From Sternotherus odoratus (Eukaryota; Chordata; Testudines; Kinosternidae), in assembly GCA_032164245.1 (NCBI GenBank), contig JAVMKO010000007.1, positions 3,968,001-4,032,000 on the forward strand: a DNA stretch of 64,000 nucleotides. The letters are read 5' to 3'. Below are positions 36,501 through 63,730 of this stretch, one piece after another (position 1 is the first letter of the stretch; each line of letters begins with the position of its first letter). Under the pieces are notes generated by a model. It searched no databases and was not told the DNA's origin. It saw nothing but the letters and a program-made list of their open reading frames with translations. The position numbers were made by a program, and so were the translations under genes.

Positions 36501-39500
36501 GAGCGGTTGTATAGTTGTGGGAGTTCCGGGGGGTCTGTCAGGCGGCAGGGAGCGGTTGGATAGTTGTGGGAGTTCCGGGGGGTCTGTCAGGCGGCAGGGA
36601 GCGGTTGTATAGTTGTGGGAGTTCCGGGGGGGTCTGTCAGGCGGCAGGGAGCGGTTGGATAGGTGTGGGAGTTCCGGGGGTCTGTCGGGCGGCAGGGAGC
36701 GGTTGGATAGGTGTGGGAGTTCCGGGGGTCTGTCGGGCGGCAGGGAGTGGTCGGATAGTTGTGGGAGTTCTGGGGGCCTGTCGGGGGGCAGGGAGCGGTT
36801 GGATAGGTGTGGGAGTTCCGGGGGCCTGTCAGGCGGCAGGGAGCGGTTGGATAGGTGTGGGAGTTCCGGGGGTCTGTCAGGGGGCAGGGAGCGGTTGTAT
36901 AGTTGTGGGAGTTCCGGGGGGTCTGTCAGGCGGCAGGGAGGGGTCGGATAGGTGTGGGAGTTCCGGGGGGTCTGTCAGGCGGCAGGGAGCGGTTGGATAG
37001 GTGTGGGAGTTCCGGGGGTCTGTCAGGCGGCAGGGAGCGGTTGGATAGGTGTGGGAGTTCCGGGGGTCTGTCGGGCGGCAGGGAGCGGTTGTATAGTTGT
37101 GGGAGTTCCGGGGGGTCTGTCAGGGGGCAGGGAGCGGTTGTATAGTTGTGGGAGTTCCGGGGGGTATGTCAGGGGGCAGGGAGCGGTTGTATAGTTGTGG
37201 GAGTTCGGGGGGGGTCTGTCAGGCGGCAGGGAGCGGTTGGATAGGTGTGGGAGTTTCGGGGGTCTGTCAGGCGGCAGGGAGCGGTTGGATAGGTGTGGGA
37301 GTTCCGGGGGTCTGTCAGGGGGCAGGGAGCGGTCGGATAGGTGTGGGAGTTCCGGGGGGTCTGTCGGGCGGCAGGGAGCGGTTCTATAGTTGTGGGAGTT
37401 CCGGGGGGGTCTGTCAGGCGGCAGGGAGCGGTTGGATAGGTGTGGGAGTTTCGGGGGTCTGTCAGGCGGCAGGGAGCGGTTGGATAGGTGTGGGAGTTCC
37501 GGGGGTCTGTCAGGGAGCAGGGAGCGGTTGTATAGTTGTGGGAGTTCCGGGGGGTCTGTCGAGCGGCAGGGAGCGGTTGGATAGGTGTGGGAGTTCCGGG
37601 GGGTCTGTCAGGGGGCAGGGAGCGGTTGTATCATTGTGGGAGTTCCGGGGGGTCTGTCAGGGGGCAGGGAGCGGTTGGATAGGTGTGGGAGTTCCGGGGG
37701 TCTGTCAGGCGGCAGGGAGCGGTTGTATAGTTGTGGGAGTTCCGGGGGGTCTGTCAGGGGGCAGGGAGCGGTTGTATAGGTGTGGGAGTTCCAGGGGGTC
37801 TGTCAGGGGGCAGGGAGCGGTTGTATAGTTGTGGGAGTTCCGGGGGGGTATGTCAGGCGGCAGGGAGCGGTTGGATAGGTGTGGGAGTTCCGGGGGTCTG
37901 TCGGGCGGCAGGGAGCAGTTGGATAGTTGTGGGAGTTCTGGGGGGTCTGTCAGGCGGCAGGGAGCGGTTGTATAGTTGTGGGAGTTCTGGGGGGTCTGTC
38001 AGGCGGCAGGGAGCGGTTGGATAGTTGTGGGAGTTCCGGGGGTCTGTCGGGCGGCAGGGAGCAGTTGGATAGTTGTGGGAGTTCTGGGGGGTCTGTCAGG
38101 CGGCAGGGAGCGGTTGTATAGTTGTGGGAGTTCCGGGGGGTCTGTCAGGCGGCAGGGAGCGGTTGGATAGTTGTGGGAGTTCCGGGGGGTCTGTCAGGCG
38201 GCAGGGAGCGGTTGTATAGTTGTGGGAGTTCCGGGGGGGTCTGTCAGGCGGCAGGGAGCGGTTGGATAGGTGTGGGAGTTCCGGGGGTCTGTCGGGCGGC
38301 AGGGAGCGGTTGGATAGATGTGGGAGTTCCGGGGGTCTGTCGGGCGGCAGGGAGCGGTTGGATAGGTGTGGGAGTTCCGGGGGTCTGTCGGGCGGCAGGG
38401 AGCGGTTGGATAGGTGTGGGAGTTCCGGGGGTCTGTCGGGCGGCAGGGAGTGGTCGGATAGTTGTGGGAGTTCTGGGGGCCTGTCGGGGGGCAGGGAGCG
38501 GTTGGATAGGTGTGGGAGTTCCGGGGGCCTGTCAGGCGGCAGGGAGCGGTTGGATAGGTGTGGGAGTTCCGGGGGTCTGTCAGGGGGCAGGGAGCGGTTG
38601 TATAGTTGTGGGAGTTCCGGGGGGTCTGTCAGGCGGCAGGGAGGGGTCGGATAGGTGTGGGAGTTCCGGGGGGTCTGTCAGGCGGCAGGGAGCGGTTGGA
38701 TAGGTGTGGGAGTTCCAGGGCTCTGTCAGGCGGCAGGGAGCGGTTGGATAGGTGTGGGAGTTCCGGGGGTCTGTCGGGCGGCAGGGAGCGGTTGTATAGT
38801 TGTGGGAGTTCCGGGGGGTCTGTCAGGGGGCAGGGAGCGGTTGTATAGTTGTGGGAGTTCCGGGGGGTATGTCAGGGGGCAGGGAGCGGTTGTATAGTTG
38901 TGGGAGTTCGGGGGGGGTCTGTCAGGCGGTAGGGAGCGGTTGGATAGGTGTGGGAGTTCCGGGGGTCTGTCAGGTGGCAGGGAGCGGTTGGATAGGTGTG
39001 GGAGTTTCGGGGGTCTGTCAGGCGGCAGGGAGCGATTGTATAGTTGTGGGAGTTCCGGGGGGCCTGTCAGGGGGCAGGGAGCGGTTGTATAGTTGTGGGA
39101 GTTCTGGGGGGTATGTCAGGCGGCAGGGAGCGGTTGATAGGTGTGGGAGTTCCGGGGGTCTGTCGGGCGGCAGGGAGCAGTTGGATAGTTGTGGGAGTTC
39201 TGGGGGGTCTGTCGGGCGGCAGGGAGCGGTTGTATAGTAGTGGGAGTTCTGGGGGTTCTGTCGGGCGGCAGGGAGTGGTTGTATAGTTGTGGGAGTTCTG
39301 GGGGGTCTGTCAGGCGGCAGGGAGCGGTTGTATAGTTGTGGGAGTTCCGGGGGGTCTGTCAGGCGGCAGGGAGCGGTTGTATAGTTGTGGGAGTTCCGGG
39401 GGGTCTGTCAGGCGGCAGGGAGCGGTTGTATAGTTGTGGGAGTTCTGGGGGGTCTGTCAGGCGGCAGGGAGCGGTTGTATAGTTGTGGGAGTTCTGGGGG

Positions 39501-42045
39501 GTCTGTCAGGCGGCAGGGAGCGGTTGGATAGTTGTGGGAGTTCTGGGGGGTCTGTCAGGCGGCAGGGAGCGGTTGGATAGTTGTGGGAGTTCCGGGGGTC
39601 TGTCGGGCGGCAGGGAGCAGTTGGATAGTTGTGGGAGTTCTGGGGGGTCTGTCAGGCGGCAGGGAGCGGTTGTATAGTTGTGGGAGTTCCGGGGGGTCTG
39701 TCAGGCGGCAGGGAGCGGTTGGATAGTTGTGGGAGTTCCGGGGGGTCTGTCAGGCGGCAGGGAGCGGTTGTATAGTTGTGGGAGTTCCGGGGGGGTCTGT
39801 CAGGCGGCAGGGAGCGGTTGGATAGGTGTGGGAGTTCCGGGGGTCTGTCGGGCGGCAGGGAGCGGTTGGATAGGTGTGGGAGTTCCGGGGGTCTGTCGGG
39901 CGGCAGGGAGTGGTCGGATAGTTGTGGGAGTTCTGGGGGCCTGTCGGGGGGCAGGGAGCGGTTGGATAGGTGTGGGAGTTCCGGGGGCCTGTCAGGCGGC
40001 AGGGAGCGGTTGGATAGGTGTGGGAGTTCCGGGGGTCTGTCAGGGGGCAGGGAGCGGTTGTATAGTTGTGGGAGTTCCGGGGGGTCTGTCAGGCGGCAGG
40101 GAGGGGTCGGATAGGTGTGGGAGTTCCGGGGGGTCTGTCAGGCGGCAGGGAGCGGTTGGATAGGTGTGGGAGTTCCGGGGGTCTGTCAGGCGGCAGGGAG
40201 CGGTTGGATAGGTGTGGGAGTTCCGGGGGTCTGTCGGGCGGCAGGGAGCGGTTGTATAGTTGTGGGAGTTCCGGGGGGTCTGTCAGGGGGCAGGGAGCGG
40301 TTGTATAGTTGTGGGAGTTCCGGGGGGTATGTCAGGGGGCAGGGAGCGGTTGTATAGTTGTGGGAGTTCGGGGGGGGTCTGTCAGGCGGTAGGGAGCGGT
40401 TGGATAGGTGTGGGAGTTCCGGGGGTCTGTCAGGTGGCAGGGAGCGGTTGGATAGGTGTGGGAGTTTCGGGGGTCTGTCAGGCGGCAGGGAGCAATTGTA
40501 TAGTTGTGGGAGTTCCGGGGGGCCTGTCAGGGGGCAGGGAGCGGTTGTATAGTTGTGGGAGTTCCGGGGGGTATGTCAGGCGGCAGGGAGCGGTTGATAG
40601 GTGTGGGAGTTCCGGGGGTCTTTCGGGCGGCAGGGAGCAGTTGGATAGTTGTGGGAGTTCTGGGGGGTCTGTCTGGCGGCAGGGAGCGGTTGTATAGTTG
40701 TGGGAGTTCTGGGGGGTCTGTCAGGCGGCAGGGAGCGGTTGGATAGTTGTGGGAGTTCTGGTGGGTCTGTCATGCGGCAGGGAGCGGTTGGATAGTTGTG
40801 GGAGTTCTGGGGGGGTCTGTCAGGCGGCAGGGAGCGGTTGTATAGTTGTGGGAGTTCTGGGGGGTCTGTCGGGCGGCAGGGAGCGGTTGGATAGTTATGG
40901 GAGTTCCGGGGGGTCTGTCGGGCGGCAGGGAGCGGTTGTATAGTTGTGGGAGTTCTGGGGGGTCTGTCGGGCGGCAGGGAGCGGTTGTATAGTTGTGGGA
41001 GTTCCGGGGGGTCTGTCGGGCGGCAGGGAGCGGTTGGATAGGTGTGGGAGTTCCGGGGGTCTGTCAGGCGGCAGGGAGCAGTTGTATAGTTGTGGGAGTT
41101 CTGGGGGGTCTGTCAGGCGGCAGGGAGCGGTTGGATAGTTGTGGGAGTTCTGGGGGGTCTGTCGGGCGGCAGGGAACGGTTGTATAGTTGTGGGAGTTCT
41201 GGGGGGTCTGTCGGGCGGCAGGGAGCGGTTGTATAGTTGTGGGAGTTCCGGGGGGTCTGTCGGGCGGCAGGGAGCGGTTGGATAGGTGTGGGAGTTCCGG
41301 GGGTCTGTCAGGCGGCAGGGAGCGGTTGTATAGTTGTGGGAGTTCTGGGGGGTCTGTCAGGGGGCAGGGAGCGGTCGGATAGGTGTGGGAGTTCCGGGGG
41401 TCTGTCAGGCGGCAGGGAGCGGTTGGATAGGTGTGGGAGTTCCGGGGGTCTGTCAGGCGGCAGGGAGCGGTTGTATAGTTGTGGGAGTTCCGGGGGGTCT
41501 GTCGGGCGGCAGGGAGCGGTTGGATAGGTGTGGGAGTTCCGGCGGTCTGTCAGGCGGCAGGGAGCGGTTGTATAGTTGTGGGAGTTCTGGGGGGTCTGTC
41601 AGGCGACAGGGAGCGGTTGTATAGTTGTGGGAGTTCTGGGGGGTCTGTCAGGCTGCAGGGAGCGGTTGGATAGGTGTGGGAGTTCCGGGGGTCTGTCAGG
41701 CGACAGGGAGCGGTTGTATAGTTGTGGGAGTTCCGGGGGTCTGTCGGGCTGCAGGGAGCGGTTGGATAGGTGTGGGAGTTCCGGGGGTCTGTCAGGCGGC
41801 AGGGAGCGGTTGTATAGTTGTGGGAGTTCTGGGGGGTCTGTCAGGGGGCAGGGAGCGGTCGGATAGGTGTGGGAGTTCCGGGGGTCTGTCAGGCGGCAGG
41901 GAGCGGTTGGATAGGTGTGGGAGTTCCGGGGGTCTGTCAGGCGGCAGGGAGCGGTTGTATAGTTGTGGGAGTTCTGGGGGGTCTGTCAGGCGGCAGGGAG
42001 CGGTTGGATAGGTGTGGGAGTTCCGGGGGCCTGTCAGGGGGCCGG
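33520..42045 (+). repeat. 8.5-kb G-rich minisatellite, about 48/49-bp units with higher-order structure
   Basis: Roughly 175 tandem units, each with TGTGGGAGTTC, a run of 5-6 G, TCTGTCAGGCGGCAGGGAG and CGGTTGG/GTATA. Units with 5 G are 48 bp and those with 6 G are 49 bp. Two main monomer types alternate (GGATAGGTG and GTATAGTTG). A 3163-bp block repeats nearly perfectly (about 34060-37220 and 37220-40390). The flanks 33360-33520 and 42045-42090 are degenerate relatives of the unit. Long apparent reading frames across it are artefacts: 48-bp units keep frame and only the TAG in GGATAG or GTATAG stops one of the three frames. Confidence 0.97.
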
Positions 42046-42681
42046 GGTGTGGAGAGTGGTCAGGGCAGTCAGGAGACGGGTGCTAGCGGAGGGGCTCCCC
42101 CCTGCTGACCCTTGGGTGTGTCTACCCGCCCATGAGACACCTGGGCCTGGCCTCTGCGGCTCCGGGGCTGGGACTGTTTCACGGCACTGTGGGCAGCAGG
42201 CCCTGGGCAGGGGTGGGGAGCCAGCCCTATGGACGGTGTAGCCAGACCCTCGGTGGCTCCTGGTCGGGGAGGGGGGTACGTGTCTACAGACAACACCCCT
42301 CCCCCCCCCGGAGGTCTGAGTCCCGGGGGACCAGCCCGTCTACAGCCCAAGCCGGGACACTCTGGCATCGGCCGAGCGCCTCTCTATGGTGTGCGGAAGT
42401 GGCGCCAGGCGGGGCCCAGAGCCCGAGGGGGCGGGGCCCGGAGCCCGAGGGGGCGGGGCCGCGTAAGCCTGACGGTCTCCTTGCCCCGCTCCCGCCTTGC
42501 CGTTGGGTTGGCTCCGCCCCCCTCCCCGTTTTGTCTGGAGCCAATAGGCCGGGGGGAGGGGAACCGGAAGCTCCGCGTCTCGTGCCCCCCTCTGGAGGAG
42601 ACTCTCTAGCTAGCCCCGGTCTGCGCTCTATGGTGTGCGCGCTGTTCCCGGAAGTGCCCCTTGCCTCGCCCGGGGGGTGCG

Positions 42682-57647
<14,966 letters not shown>

Positions 57648-57911
57648 CTGCACGCGGCAGAAGATGGCGTCGAGCTCTAAGATGCTTATAAAGGACCTCG
57701 AGTAGGGGGCACAAGCCAGAATAAGCTTAGATGTACTATTCCCCTCTGCCTGAGTGTGATGTAACTATATGAGCACTGCACAGGTGTTGCTTTTAACAGG
57801 CACTGAGTGCGAAGTGTTCAGTATAACATCCCCTTTGGTCACTGCTGCTACTGACAATAGCTAGAGGTAGATCACAACTGAAGTTAAGACTTAATTACTT
57901 GAAGTATGCCA

Positions 57912-57917
57912 AATAAA
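57912..57917 (+). terminator. FNTA: FNTA poly(A) signal AATAAA
   Basis: The first canonical AATAAA after the stop codon, 265 bases downstream and followed by T-rich sequence. A second AATAAA near 58200 could serve as an alternative site. Confidence 0.6.
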
Positions 57918-58019
57918 GGACTCATTTCTTAATAGGAAATACATGATGCTCTGTTTGCAATTTAAGGCACTGAATCAGAGTAAAACTAATTTCTCACACA
58001 CTAGCCTAATCCACTCCAT

Positions 58020-58042
58020 TCCCCCCTCCCCCCCCCCCCCCC
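58020..58042. repeat. Poly-C tract
   Basis: C-run with a single T, just beyond the FNTA 3' end. Confidence 0.9.
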
Positions 58043-58049
58043 AAATGCA

Positions 58050-59690
58050 GAACTTACAAGATTCATTGCAGATAACTTGAATGTCATGGTTATAAAGCAA
58101 CTCAATTGTAGTTACTTTAAGCATAGACCAGAACAGTTCTGCAGCAGCAACAGAATTGTGCTGCTATTGTACCCACCTACTGCCAACAACCTGGTTTTGT
58201 AATAAAAGTGTAGATATATTTCAAGTACTCCTCTGTGTGTTAGCACGTCTCTCTCCTCTGCACAAGCTCTTGTAGTACCAAGACACGGCGTCCCATCATT
58301 AACCCTCTCTTGCCATAAATTAAAGACAGCCCTTGGAGGTGTGCGCACACATGCTTTTTTTGGGGGTCAGGCCCTGGATGAGGAGTTTTAAATCCCCATC
58401 TTGCTTTAATGCATCTTTTGCCATGGAGTATTTTGAGCTGGACAGCATGGGGGAGCTTGCCTCATACTTGACGTAAAGAGCAGCCTTGAGTTATTTGCAT
58501 GGGACGGTGACAGTAGTGAATACCGTGATCTTTGCAGAGAGCCAAACTCCTCAGTGGACGATTCAGACCCATCTTCATTTCAAAATCAGAATCTCTGGGG
58601 GGGGGGGGGTTTCCCCCCCCTCCAGCTTCACCCAACCTCAGCTTTGTGGCAAATGGAGGAGCAATTTTGTATCATGTAGATCAAAACAAATGGAATCAAC
58701 ATTGTGTAGCTCTTACCTTAACTAAATCTGGGTGGGCTGTAGCAATGTTCTTGTGGGTGGCCTTCCTGCAGAAAAATACCCAGACCTGTTCCTCCTTCAC
58801 CCTTTCTCCACACTTGCATTTCAGCCCTTCAGAACAATCCTTCCCCTACCAGCTGAAAAAATACAGGGCAACTAAAGTGCAGAACAGCTAAAGATTTGTG
58901 TAGTTGTCAGAGGGATCTAAAATCTGTCTTGCCTTTCGTTAATTGTTCTGTTTGCAGTAGTAAAACAATGAGTTAACACCAGATGTATATCAGATGGAGG
59001 CTTTGTGTGGCATGAAATCAGTGAAACATACTGTACCTCAGATCAGCACAAATACCCAAATAACTCATGGTATTTCTACTGTAACAAACATTTTCTGGCA
59101 TGTAACAGGTTCATCTCTACATTATAGGGGTGTTGGAGTTGCCAGAGAGAGGCTGCATTGAAATTTACATTGGCGAGACAACATTTATTTTATGATTTTA
59201 TTAAATGTATAGTCTCCAAATTTGAGAGCTCTTTAGGGGGCAATAAACTTGTATTTAAATTTTAATAAATGCTCTAATGTATTTTTCAACAGAGGGGAAA
59301 AATAAGTTTGATAGGAATCTGATAGGGTCCCTGAAATCAAATCATTATGAAAAACTACAGGGTCAGAGAGACTATATGCAAGTTGCAGCATTTCCAACGG
59401 TAACTAAGCTACAGACTAACTGTGGAAAGTTACCTGGACATGAGTAAGTCCAGGCTCTTTGGGATAAGTAGCGTATTTGTCTCTATCAATTCAGGAAAAC
59501 AAATATTTGCATACACATGCAAGAGCTATTGCCTGGATATTTCTGTGTGGTACTGATGAGCATTCTCCTGGACTCCTGTGTCCAGTTTTGATGTTCCCGC
59601 TTCAAAGGGTGTTTTGAAAAATTGGAGGGGGTTCAGAAAAGAGGTACAAGAAATAGACTGAACTGGCTATCAAGGAGAAGGTAAGAGGTG
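58050..59690. other. Downstream of FNTA, no gene recognised
   Basis: Contains only a G13-TTT-C8 tract (58597-58620). No exon is seen. Confidence 0.4.
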
Positions 59691-59703
59691 ACTCGCCCTG
59701 GAG

Positions 59704-60039
59704 CAGGGGTCTCAAACACACGGTCTGCAGGGTTCTTATCTGTGGCCTGCCACATTCCCCGTGCAACCCCACACACACACTTACCTAGAGCGGCTCCAGT
59801 CCGGCATGCAGGAATCACATCCTGAGTCCCCTGCCACATCCTGCACACCTGCACCTCAACTCCCTGCCCTGAGCCCCCTGAAGTTGGGGTGGGGATTTCA
59901 GGGAAGGGGTTGGAATGGGGGCAGGGAAGAGGCAGGGCCTCATGGAAAGGGAGAAGTGGGGGCAGAGCTGGGGGTAGCCCTCAGGCTAATGTACTAGTCC
60001 TCATGGGGCCCTCATGGTCATTTGGGGCTGAGACCCCTG
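59704..60039. mobile_element. hAT MITE with 8-bp TSD (one mismatch)
   Basis: Ends CAGGGGTCTCAAACACACGG and TTTGGGGCTGAGACCCCTG, flanked by CCCTGGAG (59696-59703) and CCCTAGAG (60040-60047). The interior is GC-rich. Confidence 0.8.
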
Positions 60040-60430
60040 CCCTAGAGAGTGCTCTGATTTGACTTGTTGACACCCCCCAGTGTTCATGAAGGTGCTCTCA
60101 GTAATGACATCCTACCTGAGAGCTAGGAGTTCAATTCCTCGTTCAAGGAATTGAGGGTAACATCTTAAACTCCAGTTACTTCTTTTAACATGGGCGAAAC
60201 AAAGTCTTGTTCTTGTTCTCACAAACAGCTTAACAATTCTAATGGAAACTTTAAAAAAACCCAACCTGAAACAGATACTTGCCCTAGGTATTTTCAACCC
60301 CAGCAATTAGTTTGATAAAGTGATAAACATCTAAACTAGGGTCTTACAGTGGGTGGGGTAACCTTTGCTATTATGTGTTGCTACCCCTCTGCCTATAATG
60401 AAATGAAACATAAAACTGATCAGCCACTCT

Positions 60431-60617
60431 GGGCATTTCTACACAGCGAAATTTACCATGAGCCTAACTATACTGGTATAACTTCCCATATGATCATGCT
60501 TATTCTAGAAAGTATCTTTTTCCAGTTTAGTTTATACTGGAATCAGTGTCTACACAGGGAGTTATACCAGTATAAACTACAGAGGTATGATTAGGCTGGT
60601 AAATTTCCCCTATAGAC
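60431..60617. mobile_element. MITE with about 45-bp inverted repeats
   Basis: GAAATTTACCATGAGCCTAA ... ACTGGTATAACTT at the left is the inverse of GAGTTATACCAGT ... AGGCTGGTAAATTTCC at the right. Confidence 0.65.
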
Positions 60618-61149
60618 AAGCAATGAGTGTTTGAGCGGGGAAAAAAAAATCAATACAACATCTTCATTTACTAGATCTGTTTTTCCCAAGGCAGGAAAGG
60701 ACGAACAGGCAACGCGAAGGTGCAGTGGTGACTACATATAGATGAGGATAACTGCCCAGACAAGTTAGTTGCTGTGCAGGAATGTGCAGGAAAAAATCGA
60801 GTTAAAAAGTTGTAGAATTTATTCTTTCTAGGTTCTGACTGGTGCTAAGGTGAATTAACAAATCAGTAGTCCATTGTTAATGAACTGGTCAGATTCAAAG
60901 TAGGAGACACAGTAGCAGCTGCAACTGTTAGGCTAATAACAGACTTTTATATGTAGACTAACAAGAGGTAACCCCCCAAAATGTTATCCTGGATAGTTGG
61001 GGGGGGGGAGGGGGAAGGGACTGAAACATATGCCATGGAAATGCTGCTTTTCAGCATAGATTAATGGCAGTTCTGAGCACCCATCAATTTAAAGTCAACA
61101 GGGGCTGATGGCCACATGTGAAAATCAGGTCACTTATTTAGGAACCTAA

Positions 61150-61700
61150 CAAGATCATGTGCCAGGAATGCCCCTCTGCTATGTCCATCAGCCAAACTGG
61201 ACAATCCCTATGTAAAAGGATCAGTGGACACAAATCAGATATTAGGAATGGCAATATACAAAAACCTATAGGAGAACACTTCAATCTCCCTGGACACACA
61301 ACAACAGATTTAAAGGCAGCCAGCCTGCAGCAAAATAAAAAAAAAAAAAAAAAATCAAGACCTGACTTCAAAGAGAAACTGCTGAGCTCCAGTTCATCTG
61401 CAAATTCGACACCATCAGCTCAGGATTGAACAAAGACTGTGAATGGCTCACCAAGTACAAAAGCAGTTTCTCCTCTCTTGGTGTTCACACCTCCAGGTCA
61501 GCTGCTGTTAGTGGGCATCATCCTCCCTGAATTGAATTTACCTTCTTATCTCTAGCCTGAATATTTATATCTGCCACTGGAAATTTCCATGACATTCATC
61601 TGACCAAGTGGGTCTTCACCCATGAAATCTTATGCCCTAATACACCTGTTAGTCTCTTTAAGGTGCCACAGGACTCCGTTTTGCAGATCTAGACTAACAC
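61150..61700 (+). mobile_element. Penelope-like element fragment, GIY-YIG region and 3' end
   Basis: The frame at 61157 gives CQECPSAMSISQTGQSLCKR, ISGHKSDIRNGNIQKPIGEH and FNLPGHTTTDLKA, the Cys motif and central-to-C-terminal GIY-YIG endonuclease of Penelope-like elements, with the GIY-YIG core itself worn. A poly-A stretch (61337-61354) interrupts it. The 3' end at 61590-61690 matches the ends at 4.1 and 30 kb and carries a degraded hammerhead-like core. Confidence 0.7.
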
Positions 61701-62429
61701 AGCTACCCCTCTGATACTTAACAAGATCTCATCATATGTTTAGATGTAAGCTCTTTGGGGGGAGGGGGGGGGGCGGAACTGTCCTCTTCTTGTCTCCCTG
61801 ACTGGGGCCTCCAGCTGCTACTAATTTCCCATTCTTTAATCTTTGCCTCAGTTCCAGATTTGAAAAAGTGAGTAGGTGTTGTTGCACTCAGCATTGCAAC
61901 ACCTGCCTGATTTAGGAGCCACACTGTACTTTTAAAAGGGATTTAGAAGTTTAAATTTCATCATCAGCTGTAGGATTTAGACTCCCTGGTGCTTAAATCC
62001 CTTTTGACAATGAGATTAGGCAGATTTTAAAATGTTTAATTGCAAATTTCCTTGCTGAGAAATCTTTGGTACCATCTCTGCATTCATTGAAACCAGTGCA
62101 TAGAAGTGTAGTGTATAGGAGAGGGGGGATTCATTGTTTAAAGTTCCCTGCCATATATTACAACACCACTAGATAGCAGTGTGAAAAATCACTATTCCTT
62201 CATTCATACCTGGGCAAATACAATATACAAAAGACATTAGTTCATCTGGTCCTCATTCTAACCAGCTGGCTTCACACTTGATAGATAAATTGCAAAGCAG
62301 TTGCCTGTGAGTCAGTGCATACCTCAACATAACCTATGCAAACTCCCTGGCAGGGTTTTATGTGTAGTAATTGTAGTTGGAAACTCACAATGTAGTTTTT
62401 AATGAATTGATTAAAACTTTGATGTATAT

Positions 62430-63010
62430 CCTGGCACTTCTGAAAATCCCCCCCAAAAAAACAAAACAAAAAAAATCCCAAACCCTTCTTCTTCTTCTTC
62501 TCCTCTTCGCTCCTGGTGGAGCATAAGGCACCAACCATTCTTCTCCATTTGCTGAAGATTTGGTTGACGTTTCTGTAGCATTTGTTTTTTACATGGTGGG
62601 TTGCTAGCCCAACGCAAAACCTTCCTCCTTTCACATCTTGGGCTTGGGACCAAGCAATGGCGGAGTTCCCAGACCCTTCAAAACTCTTTAAAAATCCCCA
62701 AAGACCCAATGTTTCTGAAAACCAAAGTCTCCAGCACATCTGAAAATCCCCAAATCCCAGGCCCATCCCCCAAACTCTGGCACCTCCAAAAACACCCTAA
62801 ACCCCCACACTTAAAAAAACCCTAAAGCACCAGCACCTCCAGAAAACCCCAAACCATGTCATTTCTGAAAAGCACAACCACCCACCCCAACACCTCTGGA
62901 AACTCCAGAAGCCCCAACATATTCAAAAAACCCACAAAAGCCTTGAAGCAAATCCTGAAAATTCCAAATACCCCAGCACCTCTGAAAACCTGAAAAGGTC
63001 TGGCACATCA
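62430..63010 (+). repeat. Degenerate minisatellite, CACCTCTGAAAA-type units (part 1)
   Basis: Irregular copies of a 25-35 bp unit with CAGCACCTC(T)GAAAA and CCCCAAA words. An RTE-like fragment (62480-62660) lies within it. No coding content. Confidence 0.6.
62480..62660 (-). mobile_element. RTE-like 3' end fragment
   Basis: The reverse strand shares GGTCCCAAG, GTGAAAGGAGGA and GCTAGCAACCCACCA with the 31.1-kb insertion, and a (GAA)n/(GGA)n tail near 62488-62510. Confidence 0.6.
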
Positions 63011-63024
63011 GGAAATCCCCAAAA

Positions 63025-63730
63025 TCCCATGTGATGGGGTGTTCATCCCCACACAAGAGTGGAAGGGAATAATGGAGGTTTCCCTGGGCCTGCTACACCC
63101 TATCGTAGAAAGAAGTGGAAGTTAGTCCTCCAAGTGGTCTAGAAAGTCTGTCCAGGAAGCAGCCAATTGGGGGAGAGGCTGCATGAAGCAGCCAATCAGG
63201 GCCCAGCAGGCTAATACAAAAGGAGTTGCAGGACAGAACAGGGTCAATAGCAGGGGTTCAAGAAGTTAGGACTTGGTTCTTAGCAGGCTGTAGAAAGGGT
63301 AGTATCTTAGGCTGAGCAATTCTAGCAAGGGAGCTCCTGGGGCTTGCCTGCTGAATACCCTGAAAAGAGGGTGAAGAATGTGCTGGGGCTATGGGAAAGT
63401 GATCTAGATAATTGAAGCAGCATTGAGTTTAAAGAGATATAGCAGGAGACTGCTATCTACAGAGCTCCTTAGTTGGGTGGGCACACTCCTTGCCCATTCA
63501 CCACTGGGAAAGTAGCCAGAACAATGGGCTGAACCTCGGAAGGGGGGAAATGCAGACAATGACCAGGCCAGAGATTGGAGTTATGAAGAGGACACTGATT
63601 CTTAGACTGAGGTAGGTTTGCAGGTGGAGATGATGATGGGAGAGGGACCACCTGGAAAGGGTGTACAGGGTGGTGGAGCTAATCCCCAGGATGGCCAGCA
63701 GGAGGCACCACTGTGGTGTGTGGACCCCAG
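63025..63730. mobile_element. Block inserted in the degenerate minisatellite, possible LTR-like
   Basis: Begins TGTGATGGGGTGTTCATCCC and interrupts the flanking repeat. No coding sequence or clear terminal repeats. Confidence 0.3.

Noticed and set aside
33520..42045. CRISPR-like regular repeat array
   Set aside because: Units are contiguous with no unique spacers, and the genome is vertebrate.
33554..42241. Dozens of overlapping open frames with 16-residue repeats
   Set aside because: Consequence of a 48-bp unit (16 codons) with a stop in only one frame; frames change at each 49-bp unit. No start context, splice signal or domain supports a protein.
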